A DNA stretch of 64,000 bases from Urechis unicinctus (taxonomy: Eukaryota > Annelida > Polychaeta > Xenopneusta > Urechidae): contig CM067348.1 in the NCBI GenBank assembly GCA_034190875.2, forward strand, positions 22,958,222 through 23,022,221, in the 5' to 3' direction. Below are positions 1 to 48,436 of the stretch, in pieces. The position numbers and the translations under genes are program-made. The notes beneath the pieces are model-generated. The model was not told the DNA's origin. It saw nothing but the letters and a program-made list of their open reading frames with translations, and did no database searches. Position 1 is the stretch's first letter; the number at the start of each line of letters is the position of its first letter.

Positions 1-1012
1 CAGTCAGATATCACAGCACCCAACTCACAACATTCACTGGAGAGAGTGATGCTCCGGGATTTATAAATATAACCCCCGACCCCAGCACACACACACACGT
101 ATATGTAAAAACCCAAAATATCTGATACAGGTAAAACAACAAGTTTTTTGGTGTAGCAAGCAGAGACATGACAGTGGCTGTGGAGCTTATTGATAAACAG
201 GACGCATGCTGCTTAACGAGACGGGGACGACAGGTAGCAGATTGAATGTAACATCAACACAATCAACACAACATGCAGCAGAGTACTCACCCAGCAACGA
301 CCGTATCCAAGCAGATATACAAGAAACAACATGATTGGTTGTTAGCGCATTGCATATTAATGCAGTGATTATTTCAAACTAAGAGCAGAATTATTCTGTC
401 AGACAAGAAAACTCTACTGATGTGATGCATTTACTGGCTGATCAACAACTAATATGGTACGAGCCAATACGTGCTGAGAATAACCCATAGAATTACGACA
501 ATCATTTTGAAGAAAGCAAATATGTAGAGCTGTGATTGCATTTGATTGCGTGCACTGTGGTGTGTTGAACCTCATCCATGATAAAGTTATGTTAATTGGC
601 CAAGCTTTGATCATTCGGACGCTGTTGATGATGGATTCAGACGCCAGAGGCTCCACTGAATCCGAGCACAGCTAAGTCCATGTGTCAATTATCACCAGAA
701 GGGTGATGATATTTATGTTTTAACCAAAGGTGTGGTTGATATGTGAATTTCATTTGATATCACAGAACGCTTCATCAAGCAACAAGTGGTTTATATGGTG
801 TCGTTGCTACTGGAAAGTTTCATTAGAAACTGTCCACATAACCACTCATAAAACCATAACCTTTCATAAAACCATAACCATTCATAAAACCATAATCATT
901 AGATGAGCTACATGCTAGCATTCAAAACCATCCCATCTATAAAATGTATCAGCACTAAATTGCACCTATAGCCATCTAACCATATGACATAACCACGGAC
1001 AAAAAATATCAC
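1..1012 (-). other. DNAH2 intron running off the window
   Basis: No open frame here matches the expected post-AAA4 dynein sequence, and the GTGATA donor of the last exon abuts base 1012. I take the stretch as the start of an intron longer than 1 kb. It contains three 18-bp copies of a CATAACC-TTCATAAA-type repeat at about 842-897 and nothing else I can support. Confidence 0.75.
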
Positions 1013-30329
<29,317 letters not shown>

Positions 30330-31714
30330 TTTAGTGGTCTCTATACACATCATAAATAGACATGAGATGAGGTGAAGCACAACCTAATCACAGTCTAGGG
30401 AAAAGTGGTCCTACCAGTTTAATTTAATACTCAGACGAAACTTCTATCAATCTTCCTGCTCCATCATGCCGATCTAATAACTAATTAGTAAGAAAGCGAG
30501 GTAAACTGCATGGCATCTACAGAACACTTCTGTACACTGACAGTGACACTGTCAACCCCAGGGCTAGACCCACAACAGCCTATATCTCTACAGTAAAGGT
30601 CTACCCCATTACAAGCTAAATGTATTGGAGTGGTCCATTGAGAAATAGTTCTTCATCCTATTTTGTATCCATCTGAAATAGCCACACTGTTATCTTATCG
30701 TTTGATTCCATTGTGGCTCATCTAATTTGCTGAGGTCACAGGAAAACACCAACACAGATATGAGCCACAATTTTGTATGATCTGTGTTTAGCTGATACTA
30801 GGTACAAAATTGCTTCCTCTATGTGGAGTACCGGGCAGATAAGTGCTTGTATCAGAATGAGTGTCCAAATAGTCAGACAAGAAAAATTTGCTGGTTATGT
30901 GATGATTTGAATTATTTTGTTTCCACTTTTGCTATGAAAGAATTGAAAACATTGACCAGACAATTAACAGATAATAACGACATGACTGCCAATCTGGTCC
31001 AGGAAGCAATTTACAATTAGTGTGCATTGGTGTCTACAACAAAAATGAAAATTAGCTAGATGGAGAAAAAGCAACGAAAGTGCAGACAAATATTATTTTG
31101 ATGATAATGTGTGCAATGACCACCTTAATATATCAATGAGCATGGTATCAAAATTTTAAAGAATACCAAGGAATGGTTCATCTTTGTATGTGTATAACAA
31201 TAATAGTCAGTGAGGTGAAATTTCGATTGTTTGACCACATTTTTGCTTGGCCTATCACCACACCTTAAAGAGTCAATGATAGTAAGGTCTAGTGCCTGGA
31301 CTGATGCCTGCTTAGCCCTACTACTTGTACTAGACGTCCGAGTTTGAAAAAGACGCAATTTTATATATTTTTGAGATCAATTCAGACAACTACCAAACAA
31401 AAACTTGGTGATCTATTTGTGGAATGAAATGAGCTCTTGCGATAAAACACTATACGAAGAGTCGACAAAACGCATTGTTGGAACGTTTGCTGTATCGCGA
31501 GCGAGCGGTAAAATAAAATAAAGTGAACGAAATGATCATTGATGCACTCCTAATAATCTCGGTGCTTCTCTGAAAATGATAAAATCAATCGCCAACAGAA
31601 ATGTACAGAGGTAATTTCTGTTTACCATCAGTCGGCAATAGATGACTTACAGTTTAGATAATTCTCATAGCATTCTTGTAATACCAGGTGCTCAGCAAAT
31701 TTCAACTTGCACTA

Positions 31715-31728
31715 TTTACCATGACAAC
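31715..31728 (-). promoter_or_regulatory. RFX X-box-like motif upstream of DNAH2
   Basis: On the minus strand GTTGTCATGGTAAA matches 13 of 14 positions of RYYNYYATRRNRAC, the RFX X-box found upstream of many ciliary genes. It lies 1.4 kb from the first ATG but only about 70 bp upstream of a strong splice donor (ACT|GTAAGT, exon edge at 31651). That donor could end a 5' UTR exon, which would place the motif at the transcription start. The UTR exon and start site are inferred. Confidence 0.45.
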
Positions 31729-32924
31729 AGGCAACAAAATCTCGTTGTCATATCGCTGGTGATCGAGAACCCTACGAGCGCGTTATAACTATAAGACCGA
31801 GTTTTTAATATATTTAAATTGACAAGGGGAACGACTCGCACTACAAACAATGACCATATTTGTATCGCATTTTCCACTTGTCACCTGACACAGGTCATTC
31901 AAAAGATTAAATGAGGGAATTAAAATATCGATGACCCTAAATGTCTCCCTTGTTATCGGATGTAGGTCACTCAGAGGATGGCGATTTAATGAAATAAAAC
32001 AAAAACCTAGAGCGTACACGCGTAGAAAACAGCCTAAGGATGATGTGTAACTATTTGAGTGATTGATCACAATCATTTCTTGCTCTCTTGTTTATCCAAG
32101 TTACAATACATAAATTAATAAACATTTTTAATGATTTCAATATTTATTTTTGGGTACCCTCTTGGGATTCTAAATGAGTAATTTTACTAATTACTTTGCC
32201 ATAATATCATACGTCGGATATCTATAGGGAATGAAATTAATTGTCATCATGATCCCATCCGACGTTGCGTGCGCAAACAAAAATAGCCAGACTGGTTTCA
32301 ACAACAGGGGGTCAGTGTAGTATTGTAATTCAAGATAAGGAATTTTTATGCCTTGTAATTTGTCTTTAAAATAAAAAATATGTTGTAGTCCATGTCATCA
32401 TCTAAATAAGTTAATTCTATTCGTGGTCCATGAGAGACTAGAATGCTACAGGAAATCAGCGATGGGTCGTTCTTCTGTGTTATAATGTACACAAGTGGAC
32501 TAACGAAATGAAAGAGATAATAAGTGATAAATAGATAAACTGTTGATGCAGACACGAAGACAGCGATTCGTTACGAGTTGATTCGTTGATAAGGGAGATC
32601 AGCGAAGAAAAGAGGATACCCAACCGGCACGGCGGTGCTGGTTAGGTGGTACCCAGCGACTCTTGATCGTTGCAGCCATGGCGTCATAACGTTTGCTTTT
32701 CCTATATCGTGATTATTTTAAGTTGTTTTTTCATTCGTTGTTTTTAGGAGTGATTAGTTGACAACCTGATATCTCTATCGCCCATTTCGTCGCGGAACTT
32801 TATACTGCATACAATACGGTTGGGCAATTTTCAAAAGACATTAGTTAAATTCATATATTTTTGTGTTGAGATTAAAAAAATTGACAATATGATTCTGCAT
32901 TTGTATGTTTTATCCCACGGTGGC

Positions 32925-33115
32925 ATGGACTGAGTTAGCCGCGCACGGCGGTAATATAAATATATACCAATAAGACGTCGTGCATGGCTAGGACTGAGTT
33001 AGCCCTCCAAGACGTCTGAGTACATATACCTTTCGACCGGAGCTAGGACTGAGTAGTTGACCTAGCCCTGCAAGACGTCTGAGGAGACGTCTTACTCTGT
33101 CTGAAAACAACGCAA
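32925..33115. repeat. Dispersed repeat, copy 1
   Basis: Contains GGTAATATAAATATATACC-type sequence, GACGTC motifs, CAAGACGTCTGAGTA and TTTCGACCGGAGCTA. The same words, partly in reverse order or orientation, recur at about 42205-42460. This suggests a short interspersed element; its ends are not defined. Confidence 0.5.
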
Positions 33116-33394
33116 TTTTATATGATATATGTTCAATGTTGTTTTCTAGATGCGCGCTGCAGCACTTTAGCCAAACGCATGTTTTAATGTGCGCCCAAAA
33201 TGTTGAAGCAGAACTTTATATATATTTATATTACCATTTTACTGGAGTTATAGTTGACCATGACCATGTCACCATGTGACACTACCCATTAAGCTGTTAG
33301 AGCTATAAACACACAGTGACACCATGCACACTTTTCTATGAATCTCATGGAACTATAACAATATTTCATTGCTGCATTTTGCTCATCCTCAGCC

Positions 33395-39123
<5,729 letters not shown>

Positions 39124-39954
39124 GTGTGTAAGATAAGGGTTCTGGGTGATAGATCTGCATAACTTATACAAGTCAGTTATAAAACGTGGTGAAGGCTTGT
39201 TGTGAGATGACCCCTTATGTAAGCCAAGATAGCATTGATCTGCTTAGTGTAGTACAGATTGATTTAGATGGAGACTGGGATGAATGTTAGGTATACAAAT
39301 ACAGGACTGTCTCAAAATGGGCTATCACTTTAGTGCAATATAGATACCATATTAGGGTCACTTGTGTCAATACAAACTACAGGATTCGTGCATCCGGGTG
39401 TCATTTGAGATATTGCTGCATAATATCATTTCTGAAAGGTAAGTCTTAATGAGTTTGTGTAGTGTTAATTATGTAACTATACAACATTACATTGATCGTT
39501 GGAAGGAAGTGAATAAACTGTTATTAGGCAGTAAGAATGTATCTTATTGTGTAATGTACTTCAGGGCGAGTTGTAGTCAGGCTGAGAGGGAAGTGAATGA
39601 ACTGTTATTAGGCAGTAGAATATATGTCATGTTTCGGTAGCGGCTGGAACCATTGAAGTATGTGTATTGAGGTAAAATATCTAGGTTTTGTGTCACTACA
39701 TTAGGTTACTATGTGACAAGTGTGTAATAGCAGTAACTGAAGAAGGTGATCTATGTTCAAATCGTCTTCAAAGAATGGACTGTCTGGATTCCATTTTGAT
39801 GCATTACGGATGACCTCCCGCCACTTCTGTGTGTGCTGGTGGATTTGACTCACAAGTCATCAACTTTCTTATCCACGATGTGCATATCAAGGGACTCAAA
39901 TACAGGCTTGCCTAACCTAGCGTGCAATATTAACTTTCTGCGATTTAACAAATA

Positions 39955-40520
39955 CACATTACTCCCTGACTCTGACATTACTCCTGACACCCCAACATTA
40001 CTCCCTGACACCACAATGTTACCCCTGACACCAATATTATCTTCTGACATTACTCCCTGACACCTTGACATAACACCCTGACACCTTGACATTGCACCCA
40101 GACATTACTCACTGACACCGTGACATTACTCCCTGACATTACACCCTGACACCTTGACATTACTCACTGACACCGTGACATTACTCACTGACACCGTGAC
40201 ATTACTCCCTGACACCACAATGTTACCCCTGACACAAATATTATCTTCTGACATTACTCCCTGACACCTTGACATAACACCCTGACACCTTGACATTACA
40301 CCCTGACATTACTTACTGACACCGTGACATTACTCCCTGACATTACACCCTGACATTACTCCCTGACACCTAGACATTACTCCCTGACACCCTGACATAA
40401 CACCCTGACACCTTGACATTACTCCCTGACACCTTGACATTACACCCTGACACCTTGACATAACACCTTGACATCTTGACATTACACCCTGACATCTTGA
40501 CATTTCCCCCTGACATCGTG
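39955..40520. repeat. 21-bp irregular tandem repeat
   Basis: Many imperfect copies of ACATTACTCCCTGACACCTTG, with internal higher-order duplication: the block at about 40000-40060 recurs at about 40205-40265. Confidence 0.85.
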
Positions 40521-42204
40521 TCCCACATCATTTTAGTACTGGGTCGCTGTATAAGTCTCCTCCTGGTTAACAACATAAGTCTGCTTCCATAGCTATTACC
40601 AAAATAATCATGCATAGCCAACTCGAGGTATAATACTACAGTATTACTAAACCTAGCTATTAAGGCACTTTATTTTGCTAGACATCTGTGATGTCCGAAC
40701 TTCCAAGGCCACATTCCACTGCATTCTGTCAACATTTTTTAATGTTTGGTGTTATTTGATACTAGAAGTGTTCTCATCAATCAATGTTTTGTTAGTGTTG
40801 TCATAACGCTTTACAACTTCCCAAATTTGTGGTCACAATCTGATGTCTGTCTCTGGTCTATGTAGCTTCACTGTGTCTGTATTCAGTGAATATTCAATTG
40901 AGTAGTTCTGAAATCCTTTCCCATTGTAGAAAAGGTTAAGTTTGAATTCATTGTTTTGTTGTTGTATATTTGTTTTGTATATACTTATTGGGTTTGGGTT
41001 GGGGTTATGCTGAAATGGTGTTTTGGCTAATTACCGTACTAAAGGACTGCTTTTCCTATAACAAATATTATCTCGTCACTCTTCTTGTGCCACAATTTAA
41101 TTTATACTAGTATAACTTGGTTTAATAAATGTATGGAATATTTTTTTTCTGGACATACAACTTGATTTATATACTGTGTATATAGTAATTATTTGGGCTT
41201 CTGTTGCCATATTATGGTAGGATTTTTAGATTTACAATTCCATTTGTTTGGATATTGCGTGAAGATCAGGGCGGAGTTTGTGAATCCTCGGTACAAGAAT
41301 GTATACCTCGCATTATATGTTCAAGCCATATCTTTTTAACCATGAGGTATAAACTTGGTTTACCCAAATCGCTTGTGAGATGTTAACATGTTATATGAAG
41401 TGTCTGGTTAAGATAAGTGTTTCTACAAACACAATTTTGACTTGACTCCTGCTTTTATTTGATGGATGTACTTAATTATACATAGCATCTCTGAAACGGC
41501 GGTCCGTATATACGGACATACTTTTGTCAGTATTTAGAACTTGGCCTGGTGATAATGGTGTAACAGTATTTTTAGCATTCACAGTAACAAAAAACAGTAA
41601 AAAAAAGGACGATAATACAAGATTTATATAGCATTAGCGGCAGGCTAACAGCAGATTCGTGTTTAAGTAAACCTTAATAATCGACCAGAGCCTATGTATG
41701 GGTTTGCATATCGATTGGGTAGGGGGTCATGTATAAACACGGCCAAACCTTACGATAAATCAATCGAGCGCCAGATTCATCAGCTTTCTGTATTAATAGC
41801 ATATATATGTGACATCATTAAGGCAGCAGCTTTGTGTTTATATACGTATATATAAATATAGTAGATATAGATATATTATCGAGATTGTCTTTTATATGAA
41901 ATAAATTGCATTCAATTTTTATTTTATTTTTTTAATTTTTCTTTTGATGGCTACTAGGTAGGGTATGTGTGTGTGTTGGGGGGGATGTTCCTGCTTGTTG
42001 GGGGGGGGTGGGGTGGCAAGGATTACTCAGAGGGCAATTAGACTCAAAGGAGCTTGAAAGTAACAAAAGGGGTAGGTTAAGAGAGGCAAGTGCTCAATAG
42101 AACAACGATGACACCTATATCCTCAATCCTGATACCAGTTGAGCAGTGTTGCCCATTGCATATTCATAATTTTCTGATGGTGTCAACACGCTTACAGGTG
42201 CTTC

Positions 42205-42460
42205 TATTAACCCCCGAATAGCAGCAGCCCTACAAGACGTCTGAGTATTTATATTAGCGTTCGACCGAAGCTACCCCGAATAGCTGCTCCGGGCTGTTAG
42301 CCGATATCGACAATAAGCAGAACATTTCATATTTCTGGATATTATATAGCATTTGGTAATTTCTCCAGTTTAATCAAGGAGATATATAGCTGTGTACGAT
42401 GTCTTATTGACGGTATATATTTATATTACCGTCGTGCGTGGCTAGGAGTTACCAGGAGTG
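42205..42460. repeat. Dispersed repeat, copy 2
   Basis: Carries CAAGACGTCTGAGTA, GTTCGACCGAAGCTA and, further on, GTCTTATTGACGG followed by TATATATTTATATTACCG, the reverse complement of the palindromic core in copy 1. The fragment order is rearranged relative to copy 1. Confidence 0.5.
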
Positions 42461-44115
42461 GAAACGTCCCGTGAACGCGGCCAACCGCACACAAAGTGTA
42501 GGCCTCGGCAGCATTTGTTATGCCTTACGCTCGACAGGGAAAGTGCAGGGTATATACGCGAGCGCCTCCGGGTGGTAACATAGGTAAAACATGCTTAAAG
42601 TATGTCGCGCAAACACAGTGGTCAGTTTTTGTTCATTTCTTTACATCGCAACATTGACGGAAAACCTCAACGAAAGTAACATAACCAACGCAGAAAGCGG
42701 TCAAATTCCTACAAAATTGTTTCACCATGATCGTTTCTTTTGGAAAGGGAAGTCAGATTGTTTCTGGCATTAATCGGACATAGCATAGCAAAACTATTGA
42801 AGAGACTTTTCAATAAATGTGAGAAGCATACTACCATGCAAGTGTTACAAGGGATAGAGGAAAAACTCTTAAATTTATTAATGAACTGTGTGTTCTCTAA
42901 TTTCAATCATCATCTTTTTTAAATGACATAAAGACCTATTTTATCTCCCAAGGACTAATCAGTTATTTATAGTCTCACGAACATTTAGTGGTTTGGCACA
43001 TATACAATATGATTCAATATGCATCAAGTGGATTTATCTTGATTAGAGCAGTCAAGCCCCGGTAAAAAAAATTCACCCAAAAATTCATACAACTCAATCA
43101 AACATTAAAGCCAACATTTTAGGCCAAGGAGTTACATAACTTAAGAAGGAGTGGCAATGCCCTTGAAGTCGCCGCCCAGGCGCTCGCCTGCGTGCCTCGA
43201 CAGCGAGTGTTTTCACAAGCTCGCGCTTGGCGGCGCTAAGTGTACTTCGTGTTTGCGACATCAAGCGAGCCAGCGAGGAAACTGGAGGCCTTGACCCGAG
43301 GTTATGTTCGCGGGGAAAATAGGCGAAATGGCATGGATACATTTGCAAGTGTCAATAGACGAGTTAACAACAGTAGGCGGTGTACTCGATTGCACAATGT
43401 CATTAACTATGTCCTGTACGTGCCTTGTCATCACATTGTCCGAGTCTGAAGTAAAATATCAGTACTTGCACGAGAATTGAAACGCGTTGGCATGCCAGGA
43501 GTTTCGATGACACCAACGTAAATCTGACGCGCGACTTCAGCTCTTGGAGAGATCAGTGGATATAACTGTTAAAAAGACGCCATGAAAGGCTAGAGAAAGT
43601 GGCCATGATATGTTCAAAAGGCTTAAGAAAAATACTTAAAGATCTCGAACCATATTAACTGTGATTTGTGTGCAGGGTTCAAATGAATGTACCACTCTCA
43701 GTACTGTGTTGAGTTTTTGAGATGTAATGTAATGTTGGCCAAGCATTGTTTTCCAGCTTTTAAATTTGTCATACACATTGTCAGCTAGTCAGTCATATTT
43801 TGTTATCAAATATATTTATAAACTGGGTTATTTTCTGGTTGCCTGTATATCCTAATTGATGTTAACGTTGTATAATAAATTGCATATTCATGTCACTGTA
43901 GGTTTAAGTAAACAATGCGATCAAGTGAGAACTATTTATTTGCACTTCAATATGACAAACATATAAACAGAATAACATAAATAAAATACAGAACAAGCTT
44001 ACACCAATCTATATCATTTAACAAATAGAGCTCATAAATTCAATTTTTTAGTTAATAAGTGGTACAAAAAAATTTTTTTTCAATCCCAAAAACAACAATG
44101 TCAGGCAACAAACTG

Positions 44116-44248
44116 TTACCTTTTTTCTCTTCACATTCAGCTGCATAGGCATGTTCAGGAATGGAACGCTTTCTGTCAGTGATACTTCTCAGATTTAAAA
44201 ATCTTCCTGCATCTTTTTCCTTTTCCTGCCAACTGGAAAGGTTTTTTC
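44116..44248 (-). CDS. Possible orphan exon
   Basis: On the minus strand a TGTTTTGCAG acceptor precedes an open segment NLSSWQEKEKDAGRFLNLRS, then ITDRKRSIPEHAYAAECEEK, and a GTAACA donor follows. The composition looks protein-like, but no neighbouring exon could be joined to it and I do not recognise the family. It may be part of an unseen gene or a decayed element. Confidence 0.25.
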
Positions 44249-46194
44249 TGCAAAACATAATTGAACTGGATATGTAAAGATTAAAAATATGTTCTCAATA
44301 CACAGTTACAAACACCTTATATTTATCCATCAATCATTCAACGAAATTAAATTCATGATTCACATGAGTCTACAAGAGCAATAGACACAAAGAACAAATT
44401 TGCTGGAACAAGGCTAATATTCTAGGTTATAGTTAGTTACATATAAGTATTCTGACATTGCATAAGTATGCCACCGGTAAGTAATATCCCCAAATTATCG
44501 CCCATTATGGACTGACAAATATACGTCGTATTTGGATGCGATTTGGAGGTAAACTATATGGGAATTTACAATTATTGATAATGGATTCTGTTTGGTTATT
44601 GGTCAAGGCATTTGTGCCGCTATCTGGTCAAAAAATGCAACATAATTTTTTGATTAATTTGAAAAAATCTGGAAGCTTGAGATTCGACGAAATGTTCGAA
44701 TTCAAGGTATTATCGCTCACGCATTTAGCTCAATACAATAAAAAGACGCATTTAACAGCTTAATAAACGTGACCATTAGATTTGTCTTTGTTCACTCAAC
44801 AAATACCAAGAATATTTGTATGTGAATATTTCACAAATTTCAAGAGATTAAAAAATATATGTCGAAGTTCCAAGCCGAAAATATGGCGTCTCGATGCGGA
44901 ATAAACACTTGCAAACTTTAATCGAATAAAACATATTGATTACCCCAAAAAGGAAACTATGATAATCAGCGTGTTTATTGATATATAATTAATTACCTCG
45001 TCGGGCAAATCCAACAGGTTTGGTGATACTGGTGAAAGTTTTCGAAAAAGAAAATGAAGTTTCTCGCACAGCAACTAACGCCTCAACTTGCCGAACTGAA
45101 ATGTGAGCGAGACACAGATCTCGTGGCGATCTCGCCGAGGCAGGCACTGCGCGCGAGATCTCTTTGATCTCGGCGTCGTTTCTACTCCTGCCATTGGTTA
45201 TAACTCCTTGTTTAGGCCCAAGCAAATTGTTCAACAAAACAATTATTCCACGAATATGGCACTGATTTATCCTTGTACTGAAGCGCAGATGATGTGTTGA
45301 TAAAGATGCAGAACGATAAAAAAAATCAGTGGTTCAGCCAGCAGGATATGTCGACTTTCGAATGACGCGCTTCGAACTAGCCAACCGAGGCGTTTCCGGT
45401 CACTTCCGTCGCTATGATCTTGGCTTCGTTTCCACTCCTGGTATATGTAACTCCTTGGTTTAATTAATGGTTAACGCAAGCTTTGCTGGGTGTTACAAGT
45501 CTGGATGTTGGCCCATTACTCTGGTGTTAACTTTGGTATTGTCAGCATGTTGTAACTATCTTTCCTTGCTGTAATCTAGCATTTAATGATCTGACACAGG
45601 GAGTTACATGTACCATATATATGTAACTCCTTGTCTGACATAAGTAAAGAGATTTCTACCATTGACTCTTAGTTTGTGGTTATCACCAATTAATCATCAC
45701 ATTTTTTAAAAAAAAAAAAGATGTAACCAATTACCGGTCAGAGGTTGTTGTGGAAGTTTAATTATTGACACGCAGATACTCACAACATTCATATGAAGCC
45801 AGCGTCGATGAAAGAACAGCAGGTATGTTTTTCGTGTATCTTACAAGCCAGTGACCGCTATGACAGAGTGTTGCGGTCCGTCAATGACAGTTGCCTCAGG
45901 TGAGATACGGTTCCGTACAATACACCAGGCCTGGTCTACCTCTCTCGGTGTAACCTGGTACTAGTGTGTGTAGATAATTACGACAACACATTGTGCGACC
46001 GCGGGCGTATTCTTACAACTACTGTTTATGAATGTTAAGTCATTATAAGGCTGTCAGTGACAGCATGTTGCGCTTCACCAATTATTCCATACTTTTAAAG
46101 AATAGACCTCACGATGGCCTGTTCGCCTCTGGTATATTCGTTTATTGATAGCGGAGTTAACGTAGACATTTCATTGTGAAGTCTGGGGTCGACC

Positions 46195-46869
46195 ATGATG
46201 GGAGATCTGTATTCTTGGATACCTCTCTTGCAGCGAAGACGCCAAGCAAGCAGCTGCTTGTCTCTGGATCTGGTCGAGATTCAACGAGGACATCAAGGAA
46301 TTTACCTAGGGAAAGTTCCCGCTCACAGTCCATATGGCGTCCACGTTGTGAAAGACTGTCTGGAAAAAATCCTCGATGCTTGTAACATTTTTGAAGAAAT
46401 CATGGCTGACGTTTTCTTGTTGATAAAACATTGGACTTTAATGATATATCACGTGGATTCATTTGATAATCGTGTTGTCAAAACCACGCGATTTGATCTC
46501 GCCAGAATCTCGTTCGTAACCGGCGGTAATCTCGATGATACGAGACTTGTCAGTTTCATTTACAAACAAGAAGTCGAACTTGGATTCCAGTTGGAATGTC
46601 ACGCCATTAGAATGTATAATCAGAGACGCGCCCGCCTCATGGTGGCGCTTCTTCAAGACGCCGTGAAAGTGATGACGTCAGATATCAAGGAAGCCATACA
46701 ATCGTCGGTCTTGTTCAGAGAAGCGACCAAAATCGCGATTCAGAATCGTGATGCTGCCATCAAATTGGATGAAGACCACGCCTTCCTACTGCGGGATTCT
46801 CTCACACAAGAACTCATTCTCGACGGCTCGGCCATCGAGACTATACCACTAAATATTTTATCACAATGA
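46195..46869 (+). CDS. PTB/PID-domain protein, single exon, 224 aa
   Basis: Residues about 34-160 read as a phosphotyrosine-binding (PID) fold. Strand 1 is GIYLGKVPAHSPYGVHVVKD followed by helix CLEKILDAC. The core strands are VFLLIKHWTLMIYHVD, then RFDLARISFVTGGNLDDTRL and SFIYKQ, then LGFQLECHAIRMYNQRRARL; a C-terminal helix VALLQDAVKVM closes the fold. This is the arrangement of adaptor PTB domains that bind NPxY-type tails. An in-frame TGA lies just upstream of ATG 46195, so this start is the first available. No intron is needed. The remaining C-terminus (about 165-224) is helical and charged. I do not recognise a named orthologue. It could be a retrocopy, but no poly-A tail is obvious downstream. 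Confidence 0.7.
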   Translation: MMGDLYSWIPLLQRRRQASSCLSLDLVEIQRGHQGIYLGKVPAHSPYGVHVVKDCLEKILDACNIFEEIMADVFLLIKHWTLMIYHVDSFDNRVVKTTRFDLARISFVTGGNLDDTRLVSFIYKQEVELGFQLECHAIRMYNQRRARLMVALLQDAVKVMTSDIKEAIQSSVLFREATKIAIQNRDAAIKLDEDHAFLLRDSLTQELILDGSAIETIPLNILSQ

Positions 46870-48430
46870 TGTGATTTCCAAGACAAAACGTATGGCTATT
46901 GTAATAATGTCTGTCTGAAATGCAATATCCAGTCGTTTTGTGTTCAATGTTTAACTAGTATTTAAAACTGAATGTCAAAACAAAGAGATTATAGCTAAGC
47001 TAAAAGGGCTCACTCTCACCTCCATCCGACATAACATTTGAACACGCCACCTGTGTACGGCTCACAGCTTGTCATTACTTCTATCTAAACATCACATGGA
47101 ATTTTCTAATAAATTCGGGGGCGGGGTCGCCTCGACCAATAAGAAGACTCCATACCTTCAAAATAAGTCGCAAGGATCATCTCTACTCCAACATCGCGCA
47201 CCTGCCTACAGTCCACCTCCACTCAACCCTCCCCATCCCGACCCCGACCCCTCTACAGTGTCAACCACGTGTGCTCTGTGGGTGCAATAGAACGACCGAT
47301 CTCGTGCATTGCCGCCAAACAACACATCCTGTCTTGTGTCCTCAGTTAACACCGTAGCGAATGCACGGTTTGGTGTTTTGTATATGGACCTTATCTGGAT
47401 GTTCCGAGCTTTGTTTTTTAAGTTTGTGTGAATACATCACGATAGCGCGATCACCGACGACAACCAGACCTTACACGTACTGCCAACCATCGGGTTACGT
47501 TGTGGGAGACTGTCGAATAAACCTGAAGAGTCACATGGCCATCTTTATCCAAAACAACACACACCAGTATATCTGAGTCGCTAGAGCACAACAGGGAGTG
47601 TTAGAACACCGTGACACCGCCGCCTGCAATGTGTGTATGTGCCACCCACCCACATTTCCACCTCCACCCATGTCAGACTTACCAGGGTCAGGATGACCAC
47701 CCATCGCATACACATGTTCTTAACAAATGTAGGCGCCATCTTGTAAAGTGGTAATGTATTGAGGAGACATTTATGTCAGCGAGAGACGGGAGGTGGTTAA
47801 TACAGTCGTAAGAATGGGTCAAGATTTCTTTGTAGGCTTTCGAAATAATTTACTACCATTGCACCAGCTTTCTCTATGCAAGCTATGTTCAAAATGCCGA
47901 TGCTGTTTTCTACATTGAAGTCTAACAGTTTGACAGCTTAATGGCAGATTGAATCAGATGACTAAAAACACAAACAACCACGGTAATAACAATGTCTGCT
48001 CTTTTGTGTGTGCATCAAATAGAAACTGCCATCGACTGACATGGAGCTGAAAGATGGTGCAAATAGATAATATGTATTCACCATGACATGCATTTTTGTT
48101 CAGACCATTCAAAAACACAACTAGAGAGTTTTGCTGAAATGTGAATATTTTTATTTCAAACTGCTGCACTTCCTGAAGAAATTCCATGGAAGAAGAGTAA
48201 ATAGTGAAACCAGATGTGGTTCATAGTATAGCAGCTTGAAATAATGACATGAAAGTAGCATGTGAATGATGATAGACATAATGACAGATACATGATATAT
48301 TGTGTTAGCTACATATGATAGGCATGTTGACATATGATTGACAGTGAAACGGTAGTATGAATGATGATGTACAATACAACAATATAAGACATTCTGCACT
48401 GCACATTCAATGTAACATAATATTATATAA
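46870..48430. other. Spacer downstream of the PTB gene
   Basis: An AATAAA at 47108 could end the PTB transcript. Short open frames on both strands have no recognisable motif. Nothing else supported. Confidence 0.5.
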
Positions 48431-48436
48431 TTATAC

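Larger units (their letters stand above)
30330..33394. other. Head-to-head intergenic region between DNAH2 and the esterase gene
   Basis: About 3.1 kb separate two divergent start codons. It contains the X-box-like site, a possible dynein 5' UTR exon near 31651-31700, a GC-richer stretch at about 32560-32700, and a copy of a dispersed repeat at about 32925-33115. CTCATCCTCAG immediately before the esterase ATG looks like a 3' splice site, so the esterase 5' UTR probably starts further upstream. No credible coding exon was seen. Confidence 0.6.
39124..46194. other. Seven-kb stretch with no confident gene: esterase 3' UTR, repeats and spacer
   Basis: The first part probably holds the esterase 3' UTR. 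It contains a 21-bp tandem repeat (39955-40520), a G-rich GTGTGT/GGGG patch (41965-42016), copies of a dispersed repeat (about 42205-42460) and four related GGAGTTA-type blocks (42447, 43127, 45167, 45415). A 60-codon frame at 42591 with a hydrophobic N-terminus (VVSFCSFLYIATL) and a possible exon at 44116-44248 were seen, but neither is convincing. Confidence 0.6.

Noticed and set aside
43094..43348. 84-codon Arg/Ala-rich minus-strand frame
   Set aside because: Overlaps one of the GGAGTTA repeat blocks; no domain and no splice context.
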